Assembly (NCBI GenBank): GCA_023132365.1
Contig: JAGLYJ010000015.1
Coordinates: 1 to 18,834 of the forward strand
From: Mycoplasmatota bacterium
Lineage (GTDB): Bacteria; Bacillota_I; Bacilli_A; Izemoplasmatales; Hujiaoplasmataceae
DNA: 18,834 nucleotides
Reading direction: 5' to 3'
Below are positions 1-7,633 of the stretch, piece by piece. The notes below the pieces were generated by a model, which worked only from the letters and a program-made list of their open reading frames with translations, was not told the origin of the DNA and made no database searches. How positions within the stretch are numbered: position 1 is the first letter of the stretch; every line of letters starts with the position of its first letter. A program made the translations under genes and the position numbers.

Positions 1-1286
1 AATATTTTGCTTTTTCTAAAAGGCTAGTTGTTATTCCGGCTGAGGACTTAAAAAATCTATTATTAAAGCATAAGATAAAATTACCCCTTTATGTCCATGC
101 TTTTTTACTAAAGGAAACGATAAGGCAAAATGTGTTTGAGGAAAGATTATATGATACTTATACAGATGAGTTGAAATTCAGATTAAGAGGTTATGATAGT
201 TATTCAGTATTTCCTTTAGAAAAATTAATTCAGAAATATAACCTTGATTTTGAAGTTTCAAGATATAAAGAATTACTGTTTGATTTCATATTTATTAACA
301 GAGATGTTTTGAAATACAAAAACAATTTCTTAAGTGACTTAGAACAATTACAACATAATTACACTGTAGATTTAGAAGTTATGAAATACAGTGATTTTAA
401 TTTGTTATTAAGAGAAATATTCTATCATGCTAACGGACATTTAGATGGTGTTCTAATTACTAAATGGGATGAAGACTTCTTAGCTTCATATACTTTAGGT
501 GATTTAAAAGCATTAGGTAAGAATTATGGAGTATCTGTTCCTAGACGAATAAACAAGTCAAAACTAATCGCAATCCTTTCTGCGAAATTTAAACTTACTG
601 AAGATGAATCATTATTGTTGACTAAGAAAAGTGTTTTAGACTTAGAAATATACGCCAAAGAAAAAGGCTTTTATATATCAATTGATCTTAAGAAAAGAGA
701 TATGATAGAGTATATCGAATTTTCATTAGGAATGTATCATCAAGATCGAGCAAGAGACATATTTGGTTATGATATACCATTAGTAACTAAAGAAGAAGCT
801 GCTATTAGTGATATTGAGGATGAACTTGAAGTTAAAGAAGAACCAGTTAAAGTTGAACCTATCGTAATTCCAGCTCCTGTTGAAGAGGAAGTTGAACAAC
901 AAAAAGAGCCTGAACCTGAACCTGTATTGGTTGAAGAACCAGAACCTGAAGTTGTTAAGGAAGAAATAATTGAACCTGAATCTGAAAAGGTTGAAGAAGT
1001 AGTTCTTGTTGAAGAAGAGATTATTGAAGAAGAACCAAAACCTGAAGCATTACCAGTTCAACCAATAGATGAATCATTACTTTCTACAGAAGAAAAAGAA
1101 TTATTAGATGAAAAAATCAATCAAATAATTAAAAGATATTATAAAAAAAGAAGACGCAGAAGAATAACTTGGTTTATTGTTATTGCATTAATTGTATTAA
1201 TAGTTGGTTTTGCTGGCTATTCATATTACGTATATACTGTTGGTAACCCAGGTAACTTACCTTTTGGTCTGCCAGTATTCTGGTAA
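1..1286 (+). CDS. Partial membrane-anchored protein with SAP-like helical repeats and a Pro/Glu-rich linker (5' end cut by window)
   Basis: I do not recognise a named family. The frame is open from base 3, so the GTG at 132 is not a convincing start: coding-like residues continue upstream of it and the true start lies outside the window. Three stretches resemble each other and the helix-extended-helix SAP fold: bases 36-131 (EDLKNLLLKHKIKLP), 492-590 (GDLKALGKNYGVSVP) and 630-728 (LDLEIYAKEKGFYIS). An acidic Pro/Glu-rich linker follows (about 832-1070), then a basic patch KKRRRRR (1140-1163). A single hydrophobic segment (about 1164-1233) and a short tail of about 20 residues end the protein. 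This predicts a tail-anchored protein with a cytoplasmic N-terminal body. SAP domains often bind nucleic acid, so DNA or RNA tethering at the membrane is possible but is inference. It ends 16 bases before mutS and probably shares its transcript. Confidence 0.75.
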   Translation, partial: YFAFSKRLVVIPAEDLKNLLLKHKIKLPLYVHAFLLKETIRQNVFEERLYDTYTDELKFRLRGYDSYSVFPLEKLIQKYNLDFEVSRYKELLFDFIFINRDVLKYKNNFLSDLEQLQHNYTVDLEVMKYSDFNLLLREIFYHANGHLDGVLITKWDEDFLASYTLGDLKALGKNYGVSVPRRINKSKLIAILSAKFKLTEDESLLLTKKSVLDLEIYAKEKGFYISIDLKKRDMIEYIEFSLGMYHQDRARDIFGYDIPLVTKEEAAISDIEDELEVKEEPVKVEPIVIPAPVEEEVEQQKEPEPEPVLVEEPEPEVVKEEIIEPESEKVEEVVLVEEEIIEEEPKPEALPVQPIDESLLSTEEKELLDEKINQIIKRYYKKRRRRRITWFIVIALIVLIVGFAGYSYYVYTVGNPGNLPFGLPVFW

Positions 1287-1302
1287 TAACAAGGAGTAGA
1301 AG

Positions 1303-3894
1303 TTGAAAGTATTAGAACCTACAAGCTACACACCTATGATGCAACAATATTTAGAAATTAAAAGAGACTATAGCGATTTTATAGTCTTTTTTCGACTTGG
1401 TGACTTCTATGAAATGTTCTTCCAAGACGCAATACTTGCATCTAAAGAATTAGAAATAGTTTTAACTGCTAGAGATGCTGGTTCACCTGAAAGAGTACCA
1501 ATGTGTGGTGTACCTTATCACGCTGCTAATATCTATTTAGAGAAATTAGTAGAAAAAGGCTATAAAGTAGCCATCGTAGAACAAGTTGAAGATCCTAAAC
1601 TAAGTAAAGGTATTGTTAAAAGAGAAGTAATAAAATTGGTTACTCCAGGAACAATTACTCAAGATGGTTCAATAGATCAAAAAGATAATAATTATATTGT
1701 CGCAATTCACGAAATCAAACAAGGATATATCTTAGCATTTTCAGATGTTACTACCGGAGACAATTTTTTAGAAAAAGTACCAAATGATATCAATATCTTG
1801 TTTAATGAAATATTAAACTTAAATGTAAAAGAAGTTGTTATCCCTTCAAAACTAAGAAATAAACTTATTAACCATTATCTAAATGACTATGAGTTAACTA
1901 TCTCAATTTCTGATGAAACACATCTACCAAGTTACTATAAGAGTCTTGTTAATGAAGTCTATGATAAAGAACTTATTTCTGCATTTGCTAGACTTGTAAA
2001 CTACTTAGAAAAGACCCAAAAACAAACCTTGTTGCATTTACAGAAGGTTATTGTATTTGAGTCTAATTCCTATTTGAGGATTGATAATAACTCTAAGAAA
2101 AACCTAGAACTAACAGAAACATTTAGAAGACATTCTAAATCAAATACTTTGTTCTGGTTACTTGACAAATGCGCTACAGCTATGGGTTCTAGATATTTGA
2201 AACAAAGTATTCAAAGACCATTAATTGATAAATTTCATATTTTGAAACGTTATAGTCTAGTTGAATGCTTTAACAATAACTTTATTATTAGAAGTGATAT
2301 TTTAGAACAACTTAAGAAAGTCTATGATTTAGAGCGTATAGTAGGTAGAATTTCATTTGGCAATTGTAATGCTAAAGATTTGGTTAACTTGAAGAAGAGT
2401 TTAAATACAGTACCATTCATTAAAAACAGCCTTAATTCTTTGGATAATGAATTTGCAAAAGCTATTAATGATAAAATGCCTGACTTAAAAGAATTTAGAG
2501 AATTAATTGATAAAGCCTTAATTGAAAACCCACCGTTATCGATTAAAGAAGGTGGATTTATTAAACCTAGCTATAATAAAACCTTAGATGAAATTAGATC
2601 AAATGCTAATGATTCAAAGCTTTGGTTAGAAAAATTTGTTGAAACCGAAAGAGAACGTACCGGAATTAAAAAGCTTAAAGTTGGATATAACCGAGTTTTT
2701 GGTTATTATATTGAAATTACTAAAGGACAACTTGAGTTCGTTAAAGAAGAATTTGGTTATATAAGAAAACAAACCTTATCAAATTCAGAGCGATATATTA
2801 CTAATGAATTAAAAGAAAAAGAAGCATTAATCTTAGGCGCTAATGAAGCAATGATTAACTTAGAATATGATTTGTTTTTAGAACTAAGAGAAGCTTCAAA
2901 AGAATATATATTTACGCTTCAAGAATTAGCTAAAACTATATCAGAACTTGATATGCTAATATCTTTTAGTATTGTATCAATGAATAACCGTTACATCAAA
3001 CCAGAAATCATTGAGGAAAGAATTATAGATATTACAGATGGAAGACACCCCGTAGTTGAAATGATTAATGATGATATTTTTGTTGAAAATTCTTTGAAGA
3101 TGAACATAACGGATCAAATCTTATTGATTACTGGTCCAAATATGAGTGGTAAATCTACATATATGAGGCAACTTGCTCTTATAATAATAATGGCTCAAAT
3201 GGGATGTTTTATACCTGCAAAAGCAGCTAAACTACCAATATTTGATCAAATATTTACAAGAATTGGTGCTAGTGATGATTTATCAACTGGTAAATCTACA
3301 TTTATGGTTGAAATGTTAGAAGTTAATTATGCACTTAAAAACGCTACATTGAATTCATTAATTTTATTTGATGAAATAGGTAGAGGAACGGCGACTTATG
3401 ATGGTATGGCTTTAGCTCAAGCTATAATTGAGTATTGTCATCACAAGATAAATTGTAAGATACTATTCTCAACTCACTATCATGAATTAACATATTTAGA
3501 AGATGATTTAAAATCACTACATAATGTTCATGTAAAAGCTAAAGAAGAAAATGGTTCAATTGTTTTCTTGCATAAGGTTGCAGATGGTCCTACTGATAGA
3601 AGTTATGGTATCCATGTAGGTAAACTAGCAAAACTACCAAATATAGTAACAAAAAGAGCAAATGAAATTTTAGAAGTTCTAGAAAAGAATCATGGATATA
3701 ATATAATTAAACCTCAAACAATTGACTTATTTAATTATCAAGAAACTATTTCCCTACAAGAAGAAGTTGATGATAAATACAGTTCAATTATTGAACAGCT
3801 TAGAGAATTAGATATTTTAGATTTAACTCCTTTGAAAGCAATGAACATCTTAAATGATGTTATAGAAGAAATTAAAAAAATATCTAGTAAATAG
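1303..3894 (+). CDS. mutS: DNA mismatch repair protein MutS
   Basis: MutS dimers recognise mismatches and small loops in newly replicated DNA and recruit MutL using ATP. The 863-residue length is typical. The N-terminal domain carries the mismatch-reading Phe-X-Glu motif (F35-Y36-E37 in GDFYEMF). The core and clamp domains follow, then the ATPase with Walker A GPNMSGKST (611-619), Walker B LFDEIGRGT with D690-E691, and the conserved STHYHEL. Near the C terminus TIDLF (806-810), preceded by Q805, matches the beta-clamp-binding pattern of Bacillus MutS, suggesting coupling to the replication sliding clamp. The start is TTG at 1303 with Shine-Dalgarno AAGGAG at 1291-1296; the next residues align with family N termini. 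It lies between the SAP-repeat gene and mutL in a probable operon. Confidence 0.98.
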   Translation: MKVLEPTSYTPMMQQYLEIKRDYSDFIVFFRLGDFYEMFFQDAILASKELEIVLTARDAGSPERVPMCGVPYHAANIYLEKLVEKGYKVAIVEQVEDPKLSKGIVKREVIKLVTPGTITQDGSIDQKDNNYIVAIHEIKQGYILAFSDVTTGDNFLEKVPNDINILFNEILNLNVKEVVIPSKLRNKLINHYLNDYELTISISDETHLPSYYKSLVNEVYDKELISAFARLVNYLEKTQKQTLLHLQKVIVFESNSYLRIDNNSKKNLELTETFRRHSKSNTLFWLLDKCATAMGSRYLKQSIQRPLIDKFHILKRYSLVECFNNNFIIRSDILEQLKKVYDLERIVGRISFGNCNAKDLVNLKKSLNTVPFIKNSLNSLDNEFAKAINDKMPDLKEFRELIDKALIENPPLSIKEGGFIKPSYNKTLDEIRSNANDSKLWLEKFVETERERTGIKKLKVGYNRVFGYYIEITKGQLEFVKEEFGYIRKQTLSNSERYITNELKEKEALILGANEAMINLEYDLFLELREASKEYIFTLQELAKTISELDMLISFSIVSMNNRYIKPEIIEERIIDITDGRHPVVEMINDDIFVENSLKMNITDQILLITGPNMSGKSTYMRQLALIIIMAQMGCFIPAKAAKLPIFDQIFTRIGASDDLSTGKSTFMVEMLEVNYALKNATLNSLILFDEIGRGTATYDGMALAQAIIEYCHHKINCKILFSTHYHELTYLEDDLKSLHNVHVKAKEENGSIVFLHKVADGPTDRSYGIHVGKLAKLPNIVTKRANEILEVLEKNHGYNIIKPQTIDLFNYQETISLQEEVDDKYSSIIEQLRELDILDLTPLKAMNILNDVIEEIKKISSK

Positions 3895-3902
3895 GAGATT
3901 TT

Positions 3903-5603
3903 ATGAGTAAAATCAAACGTTTAGATACAGTTATAGCCAATAAAATCGCAGCTGGAGAAGTAATCGAAAAAATTGGTAATGTTGTCAAAGAATTAGTTGA
4001 GAACAGTATTGATGCTTTAGCTACTAAAATAGATATTGAGTTAATAGAGTCAGGATTGAAATCTATTATTGTTTTAGATAACGGTAATGGTATGGATGAA
4101 TCTGACGCTGTTTTAGCGTTTGAAAGACATGCGACCAGTAAGATATTTAGTGTAAATGATTTGTTTAGAATTAATTCTTTAGGATTTAGAGGTGAAGCAT
4201 TACCATCAATAGCGTCTATATCTAGAGTAGAAATGATAACTAATAATGGGTCTAGTTCTATCAAAGTTATTTTTGAAGACGGTAAATTCATTGAAAAAAC
4301 TTCAGTTCCTTCAAATTTAGGAACTAAGATTAGTGTTACTAAATTATTCTATACAACACCCGCTAGATTTAAGTACTTAAAATCACCGCAATATGAACTA
4401 GCGGTAATTACTAGTATGATTAATAAGTTTGCATTAGCAAATCCAAATATAAGCTTTCGCTTAACTAACAATCAAAAACTCATTTTTGTGAGTCAAGGTA
4501 ATAATCAAATAATTGATATTATAGCTAGTATTTACTCAAAAGAAGTTGCTAAGAAGATGATTAGCTTTGAAGCTGAAAATAGAGATTATAAAATTACGGG
4601 TTATACTACTAATCCAATAATTAACCGTTCATCTAGGAACTATATAAATATTTTCATAAACCAACGACATATAACCGATACAAGAGTATCAAGTGTTCTT
4701 AAAGAATGCTATGAACAGTTAATCCCTAAAAACAGATATCCAATTGTAGTTCTATATATTGAATGTGACCCATCAATAATCGATGTGAATATTCATCCAA
4801 GGAAACAGGAAGTTAAGTTTTCTGAATATAATAAATTGCTTGATTTAATTAAGAACACTATTCAGCAGAAAGTAAGCTTTGAATCAATATATCAAGAAGT
4901 TAAACCAGAAGATTTCCAACAAGAAAAAATGGTTTTTAGTGAAAATCCAAAAACTGATTATATACAGGGTTCTCTAGAAATTGAGAATCTTGAAGACAAC
5001 AAAACAGTTCCTGAGCCAAGAATTGTTATACCTGATATTGAATATATTGGGCAATATAGTGGGACGTATTTAATTTTTCAAAACGAATCAGGCTTATACT
5101 TATTAGATCAACATGCTGCAGCTGAAAGAATTAGATATGAGAGATACATCCAAAAAATGTCATCTGAAAATAACGCTATACAAGATTTACTAGTACCTAT
5201 TAAGCTTAACCTTAGTAATGAAATTGTAATTCAACTTAAAGACTATCTTGAAGGTTTAATTGCTTTTGGAATCACTTCATCAATATCTGAAAACACTCTT
5301 AATATCACAAAAATACCTGTTTGGTTTCCTAAAGGATACGAATTGTTATATGTTGAAGCGGTTGTAATGAAATTAATAAATGAAAAATCATTGAACTCTA
5401 GAGTCATAGTTGATGACTTAGCTAAATCATTATCTTGTAAGCATTCTTTAAAGGCAAACCATTACATTACTGAAGCAGAGGCTAATCAACTTGTTACAGA
5501 TTTAAGAACTTGTGAAAAACCATACACATGTCCTCATGGAAGACCAATTATAGTTAATATATCAATCGAGCAGATTGAGAGATTATTTAATCGGGTGATA
5601 TAA
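3903..5603 (+). CDS. mutL: DNA mismatch repair endonuclease MutL
   Basis: MutL couples mismatch recognition by MutS to strand removal. The N-terminal GHKL ATPase shows NKIAAGEVIEK with VKELVENSIDA, then DNGNGMD, ATSKI and GFRGEALPSIASI. A variable acidic linker follows (about residues 330-375). The C-terminal dimerisation domain has the metal-dependent nicking motif DQHA(X)2E(X)4E with D402, E408 and E413. It also has the supporting metal-site elements SCKHSLKANH (C512) and CPHGRP (C543, H545). This is therefore the latent-endonuclease type found in bacteria without MutH/Dam methyl-directed repair. The Shine-Dalgarno AGGAG (3893-3897) overlaps the mutS stop, and the start is ATG 3903, 8 bases after mutS. 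The stop overlaps the miaA start by one base (TAATG), indicating translational coupling. Confidence 0.98.
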   Translation: MSKIKRLDTVIANKIAAGEVIEKIGNVVKELVENSIDALATKIDIELIESGLKSIIVLDNGNGMDESDAVLAFERHATSKIFSVNDLFRINSLGFRGEALPSIASISRVEMITNNGSSSIKVIFEDGKFIEKTSVPSNLGTKISVTKLFYTTPARFKYLKSPQYELAVITSMINKFALANPNISFRLTNNQKLIFVSQGNNQIIDIIASIYSKEVAKKMISFEAENRDYKITGYTTNPIINRSSRNYINIFINQRHITDTRVSSVLKECYEQLIPKNRYPIVVLYIECDPSIIDVNIHPRKQEVKFSEYNKLLDLIKNTIQQKVSFESIYQEVKPEDFQQEKMVFSENPKTDYIQGSLEIENLEDNKTVPEPRIVIPDIEYIGQYSGTYLIFQNESGLYLLDQHAAAERIRYERYIQKMSSENNAIQDLLVPIKLNLSNEIVIQLKDYLEGLIAFGITSSISENTLNITKIPVWFPKGYELLYVEAVVMKLINEKSLNSRVIVDDLAKSLSCKHSLKANHYITEAEANQLVTDLRTCEKPYTCPHGRPIIVNISIEQIERLFNRVI

Positions 5604-6490
5604 TGAAATCTATTATTGCAATTGTTGGCCCAACTGGAGTTGGAAAAACTAAACTTAGTATAGCCTTAGCGAAACACTATAAGGCTGAGATTATATCTTG
5701 TGATTCTATGCAGTTTTATAAGGGCTTAGATATTGGAACGGCTAAGATAAAAGAAGAGGAACGGTGCGGTATTAAACATCATTTACTTGATATTTTAGAT
5801 GTTGAAGCTGAATTTAGTGTTGCTAAGTATCAAAAAATTGTACGCAATAAAATTAAAGAACTTCAAAGTTTAGATATTATGCCTATTCTTGTTGGAGGTA
5901 GTGGACTATATATTTCTAGTATTATTTATAATTATCAATTTTTAGGAGCTAAAAGAGATATCGAATTATCTAAGAAGTATCTTGATAAACCACTTGAAGA
6001 ACTGATAGATTTGCTTAAATCTAAATCACCTTCCTTAGCTGAAAATACTGATTTAGATAACAAAAGAAGAGTTATTAGAGCTCTTGAAAAATCAGATAAT
6101 GACGTCGATAATCTTGGATCTGATCTATACTATGATAATTTAAAGTTAATAGCTCTTGATTTAGATAGAGACGTTCTTTACGAAAGAATTAATCAAAGGG
6201 TTGATGAAATGATTAATTCAGGATTAGTTAATGAAGTAAATTCTTTATATAAAAAAAACATCCAATCACAAGCTGTTTTAGCTATTGGCTATAAAGAATT
6301 ATTTCAATATTTTAAAGGACAAGTAACTTTAGATGAAAGCATAGAATTAATTAAAAGAAACTCAAGAAGATATGCCAAGAGGCAACTTACATGGTTTCGC
6401 AATAAGTTAAACTGTCATTGGCTAAATGTAGATGCAATTAACTTTGATAAAACAATTAATGAAGCAAAAAAATATCTCAATAAAAAATAG
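5603..6490 (+). CDS. miaA: tRNA dimethylallyltransferase MiaA
   Basis: MiaA transfers a dimethylallyl group from DMAPP to N6 of A37 in tRNAs that read codons beginning with U, which stabilises codon pairing. At 295 residues it is slightly short but complete. Visible motifs are the P-loop GPTGVGKT (residues 9-16), the DSMQFYKGLDIGTAK segment that contacts tRNA and substrate, GGSGLYI, and the C-terminal RRYAKRQLTWFRN block. The start ATG at 5603 uses the last base of the mutL stop; a GGGTGA Shine-Dalgarno sits at 5593-5598 inside mutL. It is the last gene of the mutS operon and is followed at once by a bidirectional terminator. The mutSL-miaA order is common in low-GC Gram-positives. Confidence 0.97.
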   Translation: MKSIIAIVGPTGVGKTKLSIALAKHYKAEIISCDSMQFYKGLDIGTAKIKEEERCGIKHHLLDILDVEAEFSVAKYQKIVRNKIKELQSLDIMPILVGGSGLYISSIIYNYQFLGAKRDIELSKKYLDKPLEELIDLLKSKSPSLAENTDLDNKRRVIRALEKSDNDVDNLGSDLYYDNLKLIALDLDRDVLYERINQRVDEMINSGLVNEVNSLYKKNIQSQAVLAIGYKELFQYFKGQVTLDESIELIKRNSRRYAKRQLTWFRNKLNCHWLNVDAINFDKTINEAKKYLNKK

Positions 6491-6520
6491 CTAGACTCAT
6501 AAGAATCTAGCTATTATTTT
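6486..6520. terminator. Bidirectional terminator between miaA and the rhodanese gene
   Basis: A perfect 10-bp inverted repeat, AATAGCTAGA (6486-6495) and TCTAGCTATT (6506-6515), encloses a 10-base loop. T-rich sequence follows on the plus strand and A-rich sequence precedes it, so the hairpin can serve both converging genes. The left arm overlaps the miaA stop codon. Confidence 0.85.
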
Positions 6521-6526
6521 CTTTAC

Positions 6527-6940
6527 TTATTTCTTTAATTGATAAGGCCATTCAGGAATGCCACTAATTAAAACATATACTGGATGATAACCTTTCTTAA
6601 TCAATTTATTCGCTACAGATTTGATTTGACCAGAATCTTTATTACCACACAAGAATACTGGTTGATCAGCTCTTAATTTGTATAAATTTTGGAGTATGGC
6701 TCTTTTAGGAAAGTTCCTACTACCATTAATCCTTGATTGTTTATATAGTTCTTCAGTTCTAATATCAATTAATTGACCTTTACGCATATTTGCACGAAAG
6801 TCTTCTGGTTTTAAAAATACTAATTGATCTTTGTCGCCTGTATTCCTCTTTGAAGAAATGAAAAAACCAATGGCTAGCCCTAAACCAATAACAATTATCC
6901 AAGTATATGGGCTCATTGAACCTACATCTGTTAAAAACAT
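6527..6940 (-). CDS. Membrane-anchored single-domain rhodanese-like sulfurtransferase
   Basis: The 137-residue protein has one N-terminal transmembrane helix (about residues 13-29, WIIVIGLGLAIGFFIS) followed by Lys/Arg, so the catalytic domain should face the cytoplasm. The rhodanese domain spans about 40-137. It shows the IDIRTEELYKQSRINGSRNFP segment and the active-site loop LCGNKDSG, with C98 as the presumed persulfide-carrying cysteine, then GYHPVYVLISGIPEW. Rhodaneses shuttle sulfane sulfur; the acceptor cannot be read from the sequence. The start ATG at 6938-6940 has a strong GAGGTGA Shine-Dalgarno on the minus strand (6946-6952). It is monocistronic, faces away from efp, and has a near-consensus promoter that overlaps the efp promoter. 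Confidence 0.9.
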   Translation of the reverse strand: MFLTDVGSMSPYTWIIVIGLGLAIGFFISSKRNTGDKDQLVFLKPEDFRANMRKGQLIDIRTEELYKQSRINGSRNFPKRAILQNLYKLRADQPVFLCGNKDSGQIKSVANKLIKKGYHPVYVLISGIPEWPYQLKK

Positions 6941-6970
6941 TTAATTCACCTCATTTTTTCGTTCCATTAT

Positions 6971-6999
6971 ATTATAGTAGAATAGAATTCTATTGTCAA
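6971..6999 (-). promoter_or_regulatory. Sigma-A-type promoter of the rhodanese gene
   Basis: Read on the minus strand, a perfect TTGACA (-35, plus-strand 6994-6999) is followed by 17 bases and a perfect TATAAT (-10, plus-strand 6971-6976). It points into the rhodanese gene. Its -35 overlaps that of the efp promoter by five bases. Confidence 0.88.
6981..6994. repeat. 14-bp perfect palindrome in the shared promoter region
   Basis: AATAGAATTCTATT is fully self-complementary. It lies in the spacer of the rhodanese promoter and touches the efp -35 element, so a dimeric regulator bound there could affect both promoters. It is AT-rich and could be chance; no regulator gene in the window points to it. 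Confidence 0.45.
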
Positions 7000-7021
7000 T
7001 ATATCATTTTTATATTATAAT
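6993..7021 (+). promoter_or_regulatory. Sigma-A-type promoter of efp
   Basis: TTGTCA (6993-6998) is followed by a 17-base spacer and TATAAT (7016-7021). Transcription would begin near 7028, giving a short leader of about 25 bases with an AGGAGG Shine-Dalgarno. This start site makes the in-frame ATG at 7027 unusable as the translation start. Confidence 0.85.
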
Positions 7022-7053
7022 ATAGAATGTTATATATTATACAGGAGGAATTT

Positions 7054-7614
7054 ATGATAAGTACAAGTGATTTTAAAACTGGTTTAACAATAGAATATGA
7101 TGGTAATATCTATCAGATAATAGGTTTTCAACATGTGAAACCCGGTAAAGGTAGCGCTTTTGTTAGAACTAAGTTAAGAAACTTACGTGCTGATTCTGTA
7201 ATCGATATTACTTTTAATTCAGGCGAAAAGTTTAATAAGGCACAAATAGATAAAAATATTATGCAATATTTATATAGTTATGATGAAACTTATGTATTCA
7301 TGAATAATGAAACATTTGAACAAATAGAAATGCATGAATCAAGTTTGCAAAAAGAGAAGAACTATATTAGTGAAGGCATGAACATCAATATTATTTCTTA
7401 TGAAACAGAAATATTAGGGATAGAGTTGCCTGATAAAGTTACTCTTGTGATAGAACAAACAGCTGGAGGAGCTAGAGGAAACACAGCTTCAAATGCTACA
7501 AAAGAAGCCTTAACAAATACTGGACTTAAGTTATCAGTTCCATTATTTATAAATGAAGGCGATAAAATTGTTGTTTCAACGGCTACTGGTAAATATGATA
7601 CCAGAGCTAAATAA
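7054..7614 (+). CDS. efp: Elongation factor P
   Basis: EF-P binds between the P and E sites and helps the ribosome form peptide bonds at polyproline stretches. The protein is 186 residues from ATG 7054, matching the family length. An in-frame ATG at 7027 would add nine residues, but it sits at the predicted transcription start and reads through the Shine-Dalgarno AGGAGG (7043-7048), so I reject it. The domain I loop HVKPGKGSAF places K32 at the tip. In Bacillus EF-P the equivalent lysine is modified (5-aminopentanol type), and no beta-lysylation genes are visible here. Domains II and III follow, with the conserved ETAxxLP-type region near IELPDKVTLVIEQT and the C-terminal block GDKIVVSTATGKY. 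It is co-transcribed with the CNNM/CorC gene 19 bases downstream. Confidence 0.97.
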   Translation: MISTSDFKTGLTIEYDGNIYQIIGFQHVKPGKGSAFVRTKLRNLRADSVIDITFNSGEKFNKAQIDKNIMQYLYSYDETYVFMNNETFEQIEMHESSLQKEKNYISEGMNINIISYETEILGIELPDKVTLVIEQTAGGARGNTASNATKEALTNTGLKLSVPLFINEGDKIVVSTATGKYDTRAK

Positions 7615-7633
7615 TATAAAGAGGTGATCTTTT

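Noticed and set aside
132..134. GTG as the start of the first gene
   Set aside because: The frame is open upstream to base 3 and encodes a plausible SAP-like segment, and no Shine-Dalgarno precedes the GTG. The gene is 5'-truncated instead.
3884..4291. Reverse-strand open frame antisense to mutL
   Set aside because: It lies wholly opposite conserved MutL coding sequence, has no ribosome site and its translation resembles nothing. It is a shadow of AT-rich coding sequence. The same holds for 7747-8235 and 8854-9189 on the minus strand.
7027..7053. ATG 7027 as the efp start
   Set aside because: It coincides with the predicted transcription start, and the added residues are translated from the Shine-Dalgarno itself. 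ATG 7054 gives the family N terminus.
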